DNA from: Nicotiana tabacum
Lineage: Eukaryota; Streptophyta; Magnoliopsida; Solanales; Solanaceae
Direction: 5' to 3'
DNA: 64,000 bases
Assembly (NCBI RefSeq): GCF_000715075.1
Contig: NC_134103.1
Location: 53,312,730-53,376,729 of the forward strand
Shown: piece after piece, positions 48,449-60,288 of the stretch
Numbering within the stretch: position 1 is the stretch's first letter
How the letters are laid out: the number at the start of each line of letters is the position of its first letter
The notes under the pieces: model-generated
Databases searched by the model: none
What the model saw: the letters and a program-made list of their open reading frames with translations, nothing else
What the model was told of the DNA's origin: nothing
Position numbers and translations under genes: made by a program

Positions 48449-50097
48449 GGATGTTGTAACCCATATTTTTGGGTATAACTAGAGGTGCTTAATATTCTCA
48501 AGAGGTCGCGTTTTAAGGTATTTGAATCATATAATATCCGTATCACATGTCTTGAAGTCAAACGAGTTATGAAACAAAAGTCGACAAAAGTTGTCGCAAC
48601 TTACGTTCATAATTTTACTTAAACTTTAGGTCAAATATTAGTACAATTTTCTATAAATTTACTAGAAACTACGATGTTATCTACCCACCAAATTTAAGAT
48701 CTATGAGTCCAGTTCCTACGCATTAAACCATTTTTTCGTACGACGTCAGAGTAGAGAGATATTCGCGCTTTTGCGAGACTGCACAAACAGCTCACTATGG
48801 GAACCACATAGGTGGTTTAGATATATTGATATATATGAGATGCCTTAAGACCATTATAACTCATTCTTTTCACTCTCTTCAGAACCTAGATAGCTAAAAA
48901 CTCTCTCTCAAGATTCTCTCATGATCCAAGACCCAAACAAAGGGCAAACAACACAAATCAAATGTTGGGAATCTCGTGGCGCTAGTATGTTTCTTGTTCT
49001 TCTTGTTGTTGCTGATTTTTGTGTGTTTCCAGCTCCTATGGGAGGTTGTTTTAAGTTGTTTATGTTCTGAAAAATACTCCCTCAAGTTTTCAATTTCAAC
49101 TCTAGGTGATTTCAGGTCTTCCAAAGTGATTCTAGAGTCGAAAAACACGAATTGATTGCTAGTTTTGCTTCCTTGTTCTTGTGGCAGTTTGAAAAGGATA
49201 TTCCGTGGTTAAGTGAGGTCAAATTGAAGTTGTTGTAAGGATCCGTAAAATTATACCTAAAACCAGGGGTTTTGTGATGCAGGGGTAGAATTATGTGTTG
49301 ATGATTATAGAGACTCTTCGACGAATTGGACATGTTGCTTATGAGTTAGAATTGCCATCTGAATTAGAATTTGTCCACCTAGTATTCCATGTATCTATGT
49401 TGAGGAAATGTATTGGAGACCCTTCATGGGTCGTCCATATCAAAGATGTACAAGTTACAGAGGATCTATCATATAAAGAAGTATCAGTGGCTATATTAGA
49501 GCGACAAGTCCGCAAGCTGAGAAAAAAAGGATGTAGCTTCCAACAAAGTATTGTGGAGGAACAAGAATACGTAAGAAATGACATGGGAAGCAGAAGAGGA
49601 AAATATATCTAAATACCCTTACCTATTCCAGATTGAAGATAATGAGGATGTCGGGGGAACGCTGGATACAATGAAAGCTAAAACGGCTCTAAGTGGTAAG
49701 CAATAGCATGAGAATACTCTTCCTTAATACAAAATAGTGATATGTAGATAATGTACATATCCATAATACTTTGTATAGCCTTGTGAGACCATAGGTTAGG
49801 TTTCTCTACTTGCAAGTTTGGCTAGTGTCCATTTTATAGGGGAAACGCGGCCGGAAATTTCCATCGGAATGTACCATGATTTAGACTCCCCATAAACCCT
49901 TACATTCGAGGACGAATGTTCCTAAGGGGGAGGGTGTTTCAAGAAATATTCGCGTACATTGGATCACGCCATAAGATGGTCGGCGTAAATTCGAGAAGAG
50001 ATTATCTTTGAGATGATAAGAAATTAATCCTGTTGGTCTTAAATGATACAAGGGTGTATAAGAGTGGTTAACAAGTATTAGAAGTTAAATGAATCAA
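48449..50097 (+). repeat. Array monomer, block 4, unit 4 (type A start, type B end)
   Basis: 1649 bp. It begins CCCATATTTTTGGGTATAAC like the unit at 45154. The chromodomain remnant from about 49301 is shifted by an extra A in an A-run near 49524. The LTR start is mutated to TGTTTCA at 49935. It has type B markers near 49700-49810. Confidence 0.92.
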
Positions 50098-51729
50098 GGA
50101 TGTTGTAACCCCTATTTTTTGGTATAACTAGAGGTGCTTAATATTCTCAAGAGGTCGCGTTTTAAGGTATTTGAATTATATAATATCCGTATCACATGTC
50201 TTGAAGTCAAACGAGTTATGAAACAAAAGTCGACAAAAGTTGTGGCAACTTACGTTCATAATTTTACTTAAACTTTAGGTCAAATATTAGTATGATTTTT
50301 TATAAATTTACTAGAAACTACGATGTTATCTACCCACCAAATTTACAATCTATGAGTCTAGTTCCTTCGCATTAAACCGTTTTTCCATATGACGTCAGAG
50401 TAGAGAGATATTCGCGTTTTTGGGAGACTGCACAAACAGCTCACTATGGGACCCACATAGGTGGTTGAGATATATAGATATATATGAGACACCTTAAAAC
50501 CATTTTAACTCCTTATTTTCACTTTCTTCTGATCCTAGATAGTTAAAAACTCTCTCTCAAGATTCTCTCATGATCCAAGACCCAAACAAAGGGCAAACAA
50601 TACAAATCAAGTGTCAGGAATCCCGCGACGCTAGTAAGTTTCTTGGTCTTCTTGTTGTTGCTGATTTTTGTGTGGTTCCAGCTCTTGTGGGATGTTGTTT
50701 TAAGTGGTTTATGTTCGGTAAAATACTCCTTCAAGTTTTCAGTATCAACCTGAGGTGATTTCAGGTCTTCCAAAGTGATTCTAGTACCGAAAACCCCGAA
50801 TTGATTGCTAGTTTTGCTTCCTTGTTTTTGTGGCAGTTTGGAAGGATATTCCGTGGTGAAGTGAGGTCAAATTGAAGTTGTTGTAAGGATCCGTAAAATT
50901 TTACCTAAAACCAGGGGTTTTGTGATGCCGAGGTAGAATTATGTGTTGATGATTATAGAGATTCTTCGACGAATTGGACATGTTGCTTATGAGTTAAAAT
51001 TGCCATCCGAATTGGAATTTGTCCACCTAGTATTCCATGTATATATGTTGAGGAAATATATTGGAGACCCTTCTCGGGTTGTCCCTATCAAATATGTACA
51101 AGTTACAGAGGATCTATCATAAAGAAGTGCTAGTGGCTATATTAGATCGACAAGTCCGCAAGTTGAGAAAAAAAGATGTAGCTTCCGTCAAAGTATTGTG
51201 GAGGAACAAGAATACCGAAGAAATGACATGGGAAGCAGATGAGGATATGATGTCTAAATACCCTTACCTATTCCAGATTGAAGATAACGAGGATGCCGGG
51301 GGAACGCTGGATACTATGGAAGCTGAAACAGCTCTAAGCGGTAAGCAACAACTTGAGAATACTCTTCCTTAATACAAAATGGTGATATGCAGATAATGTA
51401 CATATCCATAATGCTTTATATAGCCTTGTGAAGCCATATGTTAGGTTTAGCTGCTTGCAAGTTTGTCTAGTGTCCATTTTATAGGGGAAACGCAGCCGGA
51501 ATTTTCCGTCGGAATGTACAATGATTTAGAATCCCCATAAACCCTTACATTCCTAAGGGGGGAGGGTGTTACAAGAGATATTCGCGTACGTTGGATCACG
51601 CCATAAGATGGTCGCCGTAAATTCAAGAAGAGATTATCTTTGAGATGATAAGAAGTTAATCCTGTTGGTCTTAAATGATACAAGGGTGTATAAGAGTGGT
51701 TAACAAGTATTAGAAGTTAACCGAATCAA
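50098..51729 (+). repeat. Array monomer, block 4, unit 5 (type B start, type A end)
   Basis: 1632 bp. The 5' part nearly matches the unit at 46802. The chromodomain remnant has a 3-base loss (CTATCATAAAG) and is open to 51372. The pre-PPT hairpin has lost 14 bp (TTACATTCCTAAGG), as in the next unit. TGTTACA is at 51567. Confidence 0.92.
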
Positions 51730-53346
51730 GGATGTTGTAACCCCTATTTTTTGGTATAACTAGAGGTACTTAATATTCTTAAAAGGTCGCGTTTTAAGGT
51801 ATTTGAATCATATAATATACGTATCACATGTCTTGAAGTCAAACGAGTTATGAAATAAAAGTCGACAAAAGTTGTCGCAACTTACGTTCATAATTTTACT
51901 TAAACTTTAGGTCAAATGATACTACAATTTTCTATAAATTTACATCGAACTATGGGGTTATCTACCCACCAAATTTAATATCTATGAGTCTAGTTCCTAC
52001 GCATTAAACCATTTGTCCATACAATGTCAGAGTAGAGAGATATTCGCGATTTTGCGAGACTGCACAAACAGCTCACTATCGGACCCACATAGGTGGTTGA
52101 GATATATTGATATATATATGAGACGCCTTAAGACCGTTTTAACTCATTATTTTAACTCTCTTCAGACCCTATATAGCTAAAAACTCTCTCTCAAGATTCT
52201 CTCATGATCCAAGACCCCAAAAAAGGGCAAACAACACAAATCAAGTGTCGGGAATCCCGCGGGGCTAGTAAGTTTCTTGTTCTTCTTGTTGTTGCTGATT
52301 TTTGTGTGGTTCCAGCCCTTGTGCGAGGTTGTTTTAAGTGGTTTATATTCTGTAAAATACTCCCTCAAGTTTTCACTATCAACCCTAGGTGATTTCAGGT
52401 CTTCCAAAGTAATTCTAGTGCCGAAAAACCCGAATTGATTGCTAGTTTTGCTTCCTTGTTCTTGTGGCAGTTTGGAAGGATATTATGTGGTGAAGTGAGG
52501 TCAACTTGAAGTTGTTGTAAGGATCCGTAAAGTTTTACCTAAAACCAGGGGTTTTGTGATGCCGAGGTAGAATTATGTGTTGATGATTATAGAGATTCTT
52601 CGACGAATTGGACATGTTGCTTATGAGTTAGAATTGCCATCCCAATTGGAATTTGTCTACCTAGTATTCCATGTATCTATGTTGAGGAAATGTATTGGAG
52701 ACCCTTCTCGGGTTGTCCCTATCAAAGATGTACAAGTTACAGAGGATCTATCATATAAAGAAGTGCCAGTGGCTATATTAGATCGACAAGTCCGCAAGCT
52801 GAGAAAAAAGGATGTAGCTTCCGTCAAAGTATTGTGGAGGAACAAGAATACCGAAGAAATCACATGGGAAGCAGAAGAGGAAATGATTTCTTAATACCCT
52901 TACCTTTTCCAGATTGAAGATAACGAGGATGCCGGGGGAACGCAAGATATAATGGAAGCTGAAACAGCTCTAAGAGGTAAGCAACAGCTTGAGAATACTC
53001 TTCCTTAATACAAAATGTTGATATGCAGATAATGTACATATCCATAATGCTTTATATAGCTTTGTGAAGCCATATGATAGGTTTAACTGCTTGCAAGTTT
53101 GTCTAGTGTCCATTTTATAGGGGAAACGCTGCTGGAAATTTCCATCGGAATGTACAATGATATAGAATCCCCATAAACCCTTACATTCCTAAGGGGGGAG
53201 GGTGTTACAAGAGATATTCTCGTACGTTGGAACATGCCATAAGATGGTCGGCATAAATTCAAGAAGAGATTATCTTTGAGATGATTAGAAGTTAATCATG
53301 TTGGTCTTAAGAGTGGTTAACAAGTATTAGAAGTTAACCGAATCAA
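51730..53346 (+). repeat. Array monomer, block 4, unit 6
   Basis: 1617 bp. It shares CCCCTATTTTTTGGTATAACTAGAGGTACTT with the next unit and the 14-bp hairpin deletion with the previous one (near 53187). The chromodomain remnant is open at 52583-52894 and TGTTACA is at 53203. A further short deletion (GATACAAGGGTGTAT missing near 53310) lies close to its end. Confidence 0.92.
52583..52894 (+). pseudogene. Chromodomain-end pol fragment with an ATG just upstream (unit 6)
   Basis: An ATG at 52583 just before the fragment opens a frame that reads [37 protein letters not shown], the [17 protein letters not shown] segment, VLWRNKNTEE, and WEAEEEMIS before TAA. About 104 residues are homologous to the end of the intact polyprotein, ending just short of KYPYLF. 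Several sister copies are also open over most of this length (54191, 57448, 58925). I regard it as a repeat-borne fragment; expression is unknown. Confidence 0.7.
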
Positions 53347-54992
53347 GGATGTTGTAACCCCTATTTTTTGGTATAACTAGAGGTACTTAATATTCTCAAG
53401 AGGTCGCATTTTAAGGTATTTGAATCATATAACACCCGTATCACATGTCTTGAAGTCAAACGAGTTATGAAACAAAAGTCGACATAAGTTGTCGCAACTT
53501 ACGTTCATAATTTTACTTAAACTTTAGGTCAAATGATATTACGATTTTCTATAAATTTACACTGAACTAGGGGGTTATCTACCCACAAAATTTAATATAA
53601 TTGAGTCTAGTTTCTACGCATTTAACCATTTGTCCATACGACGTCAGAGTAGAGAGATATTCGCGTTTTTGCGAGACTGCACAAACAGCTCACTATGGGA
53701 CCCACATAGGTAATTAAGATATATTGATATATATGAGATGCCTGAAGACCGTTTTAAATCATTATTTTCACTCTCTTCAGACCCTAGATAGCTAAAAACT
53801 CTCTCTCAAGATTCTCTCATGATCCAAGACCCAAACAAAGGGCAAACAACACAAATCAAGTATCGGGAATCCCGCGGCGCTAGTAAGTTTCTTGTTCTTC
53901 TTGTTGTTGCTATTTTTGTGTGGTTCCAGATCTTGTGGGAGGTTGTTTTAAGTGGTTTATGTTCTGTAAAATACTCCCTCATGTTTTCAGTATCAACCCT
54001 AGGTGATTTCAGGTCTTCCAAAGTAATTCTAGTGCCGAAAAACCCGAATTGATTGCTAGTTTTGCTTCCTTGTTCTTGTGGCAGTTTGGAAGGATATTCC
54101 GTGGTGAAGTGCAGTCAAATTGAAGTTTTTGTAAGGATCCATAAAATTTTACCTAAAACCAAGGGTTTTGTGATGCCGGGGTAGAATTATATGTTGATGA
54201 TTATAGAGATTCCTCGACAAACTGGACATGTTGCTTATGAGTTAGAATTGCCATCCGAATTGGAATTTTTCCACCGAGTATTCCATGTATCTATGTTGAG
54301 GAAATGTCTTGGAGACCCTTCTCGGGTTTTCCCTATCGAATATGTACTAGTTACAGAGGATCTATCATATAAAGAAGTGTCAGTGGCTATATTAGATCGA
54401 CAAGTCCGCAAGCTGAGAAAAAAGGATGTAGCTTCCGTCAAAGTATTGTGGAGGAACAAGAATACCGAATAAATGACATGGGAAGCAGAAGAGGAAATGA
54501 TGTCTAAATACCCTTACCTATTCCAGATTGAAGATAACGAGGATGCCGAGGGAACGCAGGATACAATGGAAGCTGAAACAGCTCTAAGAGGTAAGCAACA
54601 GTTTGAGAATACTCTTCCTTAATACCAAATGGTGATATGCAGATAATGTACATATCCATAATGCTTTATATAGCCTTGTGAAGCCATAGGTTAGGTTTAG
54701 CTGCTTGCAAGTTTGGCTAGTGTCCATATTATAGGGGAAACGCGGCCGGAAATTTTCGTTGGAATGTACGATGATTTAGAATCCCCGTAAACCCTTACAT
54801 TCGAGGACGAATGTTCCTTGGGGGGAGGGTGTTACAAGAGATATTCGCGTACGTTGGATCACGCCATAAGATGGTCGGCGTAAATTCAAGAAGTGATTAT
54901 CTTTGATATGATAAGAAGTTAATCCTGTTGGTCTTAAATGATACAAGGGTGTATAAGAGTGCTTAGCAAGTATTAGAAGTGAAACAAATCAA
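53347..54992 (+). repeat. Array monomer, block 4, unit 7
   Basis: 1646 bp. The chromodomain remnant runs 54191-54475, ending at a TAA where GAA is expected (ACCGAATAAATG). The hairpin ACATTCGAGGACGAATGT near 54798-54815 is intact, followed by a G-run and TGTTACA at 54830. Confidence 0.92.
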
Positions 54993-56640
54993 GGATGTTG
55001 TAACCCCTATTCTTTGGTATAACAAGAGGTGCTTAATATTCTCAAGAGGTCGCGTTTTAAGCTATTTGAATCATATAATATCCGTATCACATGTCTTGAT
55101 GTCAAACGAGTTATGAAACAAAAGTAGACAAAAGTTGTCGCAACTTACGTTCATAATTTTACTTAAACTTTAGGTCAAATGATACTACGATTTTCTATAA
55201 ATTTACACCGAACTACGGGGTAATCTACCCACCAAATTTAATATCTATGAGTATAGTTCCTACGCATTAAACCATTTGTGCATACGACATCAGAGTAGAG
55301 AGATATTCGCATTTTTGCGAGACTGCACAAACAGCTCATTATGGGACCCACATAGATGGTTGAGATATAATGATATATATGAGACGCCTTAAGACCGTTT
55401 TAACTCATTCTTTTCACTCTCTTCAGACCCTTGATAGCTAAAAACTCTCTCTCAAGAATCTCTCATGATCCAAGACCCAAACAAAGGGCAAACAACACAA
55501 ATCAAGTGTCGGGAATCCCGCGACGCTAGTAAGTTTCTTGTTCTTCTTGTTGTTGCTGATTTTTGTGTGGTTCCAGCTCTTGTGGGAGGTTGTTTTAAGT
55601 GGTTTATGTTCTGTAAAATACTCTCTCAAGTTTTCAATATCAACCCGAGGTGATTTCAGGTCTTCCAAAGTGATTTTAGTGCCGAAAAATTCGAATTGAT
55701 TGCTAGTTTTTCTTCCTTGTTCTTGTGGCAGTTTGGAAGGATATTCCGTGGTGAAGTGAGGTCAAATTGAAGTTGTTGTAAGGATCCATAAAATTTTACC
55801 TAAAACCAGGGGTTTTGTGATGCCGAGGTAGAATTATGTGTTGATAATTATAGAGATTCTTCAACGAATTGGACATGTTGCTTATGAGTTAGAATTGCCA
55901 TCCGAATTGGAATTTGTCCACCTAGTATTCCATATATCTATGTTGAGGAAATGTATTGGAGACCCTTCTCGGGTTGTCCCTATCAAAGATGTACAAGTTA
56001 CAGAGGATCTATCATATAAAGAAGTGTCAGTGGCTATATTAGATGGACAAGTCTGCAAGCTGAGAACAAAGGATGTAGCTTCCATCAAAGTATTGTGGAG
56101 GAACAAGAATACGGAAGAAATGACATGGGAAGCAGAAGAGGAAATGAAGTCTAAATACCCTTACGTATTCCAGATTGAAGATAACGAGGATACCGGGGGA
56201 ACCCAGGATGCAATGTAAGCTGAAACGACTCTAAGAGGTAAGCAATAGCATGAGAATACTCCTCCTCAATACAAAATGGTGATTTGCAGATAATATACAT
56301 ATTCATAATACTTTGTATAGCCTTGTGAGGCCATAGGTTAGGTTTAGGTGCTTGCAAGTTTGGCTAGTGTCCATTTTATAGGAGAAACGCGGCCGGAAAT
56401 TTCCGTTGGAATGTAAGATGATTAAAACTCCCCATAAACCCTTACATTCGAGGACGAATGTCCCTAAGGGGGGAGGGTGTTATAGGAATTATTCGCGTAC
56501 ATTGGATCACGCCATAAGATGGTCAGCGTAAATTAAAGAAGAGATTATCTTTGTGATGATAAGAAGTTAATCCTGATGGTCTTAAATGATACAAGGGTGT
56601 ATAAGAGTGGCTAACAAGTATTAGAAGTTAAACAAATCAA
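54993..56640 (+). repeat. Array monomer, block 4, unit 8
   Basis: 1648 bp. It has one of the longest open chromodomain remnants (about 55853-56218), reaching the KYPYVFQIEDNED end. The LTR start is mutated to TGTTATA at 56478. Its 3' half carries type B-like markers (AATAGCATGAG, ATAATACTTTG). Confidence 0.92.
55853..56218 (+). pseudogene. Longest open chromodomain-end fragment (unit 8)
   Basis: Open over about 120 codons: [68 protein letters not shown], then QIEDNEDTGG to a TAA-type stop (ATGTAA). The upstream ATG seen in other units is ATA here. Homologous to the last ~100 residues of chromovirus pol; not a complete protein. Confidence 0.72.
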
Positions 56641-58237
56641 GGATGTTGTAACCCATATTTTTGGGTATAACTAGAGGTGCTTAATATTCTCAAGAGGTCG
56701 CGTTTTAAGGTATTTGAACCAAATAATATCCGTATCACAAGTCTTGAAGTCAAACGAGTTATGAAACAAAAGTCGACAAAAGTTGTCGCAACTTATTTTC
56801 ATAATTTTACTACGAACTACGATGTTATATACCCACCAAATTTAAGATCTATAAGTCTAGTTCCTACGCATTAAACCATTTTTCCATACGACGTCAGAGT
56901 AGAGAGATATTCGCGTTTTCGCGAGACTGCACAAACTGCTCACTATGGGACCCACATAGGTGGTTGAAATATATTGATATATATGAAACACCTTAAAACC
57001 GTTTTAACTCATTATTTTCACTATTTTTAGACCCTAGATAGCTAAAAAATCTCTCTCAAGGTTCTCTCATGATCCAAGACACAAACAAAGGGCTAACAAC
57101 ACAAATCAAGTATCAGGAATCCCGTGGCGCTAGTAAGTTTCTTGTTCTTCTTGTTGTTGCTGATTTTTGTGTGGTTCCAGCTCTTGTGGGAGGTTGTTTT
57201 AAGTAGTTTATGTACCGTAAAATACACCCTCAAGTTTTCAATATCTATCCTAGGTGATTTCAGGTCTTCTGAAGTGATTCTAGTGCCGAAAAACCCGAAT
57301 TGATTGCTAGTTTTGCTTCTTTGTTCTTGTGGCGGTTTGGAAGGATATTCCATGGTGAAGTGAGGTCAAATTTAAGTTGTTGTAAGCACCCGTAAAATTT
57401 TACCTAAAACCAGGGGTTTTGTGATGCCGGGGTAGAATTTTGTGTTGATGATTATAGAGATTCTTCGACAAATTGGATATGTTGCTTATGAGTTAGAATT
57501 GCCATCCGAATTGGAATTGGTCTACCTAGTATTTCATGTATCTATGTTGAGGAAATGTATTGGAGACCCTTCTCGGGTCGTCCATATCAAAGATGTACAG
57601 GTTACGGAGGATCTATCATATAAAGAAGTGTCGGTGGCTATATTAGATCGACAAGTCCGCAAGCTGAGGAAAAAGGATGTAGCTTCCGTCAAAGTATTGT
57701 GACGGAACAAGAATACGGAAGAAATGACATGGGAAGCAGAAGAGTAAATGATGTCTAAATACCCTTACCTATACCATATTGAAGATAACGAGGATGCCGG
57801 GGGAACACAGGATAAGCTGAAACGGCTCTAAGAGGTAAGCAACAGCTTGAGAATACTTTTCCTTAATACAAAATGGTGATATGCAGATAATATACATATC
57901 CATAATTCTTTATATAGCCTTTTGAAGCCATATGTTGGGTTTAACTACTTGCAAGTTTGTCTAGTGTCTATTTTATAGGGGAAACTCGGCCGGAAATTTC
58001 CGTCAGAATCTACGATGATTTAGACACCCCATAAACCCTTACATTTGAGGACGAATGTTCCTAAGGGGGGAGGGTGTTACAACCCATATTCGTGTGCGTT
58101 GGATCACGCCATAAGATAGTCGACGTATATCCGAGAAGAGATTATCTTTTAGATGATAAGATGTTAATCCTATTGGTCTTAAATGATATAAGGGTGTATA
58201 AGAGTGGTTAACAAGTATTAGAAGTTAAACTAATCAA
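56641..58237 (+). repeat. Array monomer, block 4, unit 9
   Basis: 1597 bp. It is shortened in U3, where ATAATTTTACT joins directly to ACGAACTACG (about 50 bp lost). The chromodomain remnant at 57448-57702 ends at TGA (TTGTGACGG, Trp expected). TGTTACA is at 58075, preceded by ACATTTGAGGACGAATGT. Confidence 0.92.
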
Positions 58238-59100
58238 GGATGTTGTAATCCGTATTTTTGCGTAAACTAGAGGTGCTTATTATTCTCAATAGGTCGTGTT
58301 TTAAGGTATTTGAATCATATAATATCCGTATTATAAATCTTGAAGTCAAACGAGTTATGAAACAAAAGTCCACAAAAGTTTCATAATGTTACTACAATTT
58401 TCTTAATATTCTCAAGAGGTCAAATTTACTACAATTTTCTCCCAATTTACTTGGAACTATGGGATTATATATCAGCCAAATTGAATAGCTATGAGTCTAG
58501 TTTCCAACGTATTAAACCGTTTGTTGATACGATGTCAGAGTAAAGAGATATTCGCATTTTTCCGAGACTACGCAAGCAACTCTCTATGGGACCCATATAG
58601 GCGGTTGAAATATATTGATATATATGAGACGCCTTAAGCCCATTTTAACTCATTATTTTAACTCTCTTCAGACCCTAGACAACTAAAAACTCTCTCTCAA
58701 GGTTCTCTCATGATCCAAGACCCAAACAAAGGGCAAACAACACAAGTCAAGTGTCGGAAATCCCGTGGCGCAGTAAGTTTCTTGTTTTTCTTGTTGTTGC
58801 TGCTTTTTGTGTGGTTTCAGCTCTATTGGGAGGTTGTTTTAAGTGGTTTATGTTTTGTAAAATACTCCCTCAAGTTTTACCTAAAACCTGGGGTTTTGTG
58901 GTACCGGGGTAGAGTTATGTGCTAATGATTGTAGAGATTCTTCGACGAATTGGACAGGTTGCCTATGAGTTAGAATTACCATCCGAATTGGAATTTATCC
59001 ACCTGGTATTCGATGTATCTATGTTGAGGAAATGTATTGGAGACCCTTCTCGGGTCATCCCTATCGAAGATGTACAAGTTACGGAGGATCTATCATATAA
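58238..59100 (+). repeat. Array monomer, block 4, last unit (truncated)
   Basis: 863 bp. U3 is scrambled near 58380-58440, with the word AATATTCTCAAGAGGTC duplicated. About 260 bp are missing near 58876, where CTCAAGTTTT joins to ACCTAAAACC. The chromodomain remnant starts at 58925 and the array stops at 59100 inside it (CTATCATATAAA) against unrelated sequence. Confidence 0.9.
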
Positions 59101-60288
59101 ATTGCATTGGGGAGTCGAAGAAAAGTTTTGGAAGTGCAGGGTATTTCTGTGGTCCATTCTGCGATCGTAGAACTGACCTGCGGACCGCAGACCTGCCACA
59201 GAATGAAGCAGAAACTTGATATGATTTTAGGACCATTATGTGGTCCATTATGCGGCCGCATAATCATTTCATGGGCTGTAAAATCCATTGCAGATCTAAC
59301 ATAAAAATTTTTGAAGAGGAGTTCTGCGGCGCATTATGCGACCACAGAATTGGTCTCCGGACCGCAGACCTCTCGCAGAGTGAAGCATAAATGTCCAGTT
59401 CTGGAGGGCCATTATGCAATCAATTTTGTGGACCGCAGAAGCGTTATGCGATCGCATATGCGACCGCAAATTTGCATCAGGGTTCCATTATTTTCTAATT
59501 TTGTAACCTGACCCTATTTCGATATATAGTAGTTGAACACCTTTTGTAAGGTAAAAAACTGATATTTTGAGAGTGGGGAAGTTGTTTAGAGTGAAAGGGG
59601 GTTCCTAAACTCATTGTTTCTCAATTCTTGTTCATGGCTTGGAGAATAGCAAGGAAAACCTCACTAGGCTTCCATCCTAAGGGTAAGATTATAACCCCTA
59701 GGCCTCAATTCCGAGACTTAACTAAAAATAGGTAATAAGGCAAAACATTCTTCGGTATGAGAGTGTAGCCATGCATGCATGTACAATCATGAATGTGTGA
59801 AGGTAGTTGAGCCCAAATGGGTAGACCTTGGGTTGTGGGGTGAGGGAAATCCACCATAGGAGAAGATTGAAAACATAATACTCACCTAATGTTTGATGAA
59901 ATGCTCAAATGAGCAGGAACCATGAAATCCTTCCTAATTTATGTTCAATTTTGCTATATTTCTAAATAGATCGAAGTGGCTAAGTTTTTCGAAACATTGT
60001 AGTAATTTAAGGAAGCTCAAGGCGAGGTATGTTAGCTAAACTTCTCTCTTAGAATTGAATCCCACGATGATCTTATAAGTCCCTAGTTGTTCATTATAAA
60101 TTGACTATTCCGAATAAGCTTGGTGTTGAAAGATGTATATATGAATATGTTCAAAATGTGTTTCGGATAATTTTATCATATTATGTAATTCTTCAGGAGT
60201 GTGTTCAAAGTAAGAGTATGTATTAAAATTGTGTGACTTCAAGTTAAGCTCAAATGAATGTTATTATGCCAAATTGTGAAAGAAATCC
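59101..60288. repeat. LTR-like fragment of an unidentified retrotransposon
   Basis: Non-coding, AT-rich DNA after the array with a GC-rich repeat block at its left side. Phrases such as CTCAAGGCGAGGTATGTTAGC resemble the mid-LTR region AGGTATGTTAAGGCTAAG of the other elements, which suggests LTR origin. I find no PBS, PPT or TG...CA boundary. It is cut on the right by the direct-repeat element at 60289. Confidence 0.5.
59145..59470. repeat. Two ~180-bp GC-rich direct repeats with inverted motifs
   Basis: The phrase GGACCGCAGACCT occurs near 59181 and 59358, each followed by a CAGA(A/G)TGAAGCA stretch and then CCATTATG. CTGCGG-A-CCGCAG is an inverted repeat, and GCGGCCGCAT and GCGATCGCAT also occur. 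The block is a degenerate tandem duplication. Confidence 0.75.

Larger units (their letters stand above)
1..59100 (+). repeat. Interrupted tandem array of ~1.65-kb retrotransposon-derived monomers
   Basis: The same 1.6-1.65 kb segment recurs head to tail in four blocks (1-5658, 11547-12850, 25095-27411, 43361-59100), all on the plus strand. The marker GGATGTTGTAACCC or a close variant falls at 1467, 3119, 5434, 12346, 25727, 43503, 45154, 46802, 48449, 50098, 51730, 53347, 54993, 56641 and 58238. In order each monomer holds a U3-like stretch with a TATA box, a short bridge, a chromodomain-end pol fragment, an untranslated stretch, a polypurine tract, and the LTR start TGTTACA. The layout matches a contiguous 3' piece of a Ty3/gypsy element (pol end, PPT, first ~1 kb of the LTR) multiplied in tandem. 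That the blocks were once continuous is inferred from shared orientation, phase and sequence. Confidence 0.9.

Noticed and set aside
55529..55576. Possible intron (GTAAGT ... TTTTTGTGTGGTTCCAG) in the monomer leader
   Set aside because: Only 48 nt long, below the usual minimum for plant introns, and the frame reads through it.
1..59100. CRISPR or other spaced short repeats
   Set aside because: The periodicity is 1.65 kb with no short repeat/spacer structure, and the DNA is eukaryotic.
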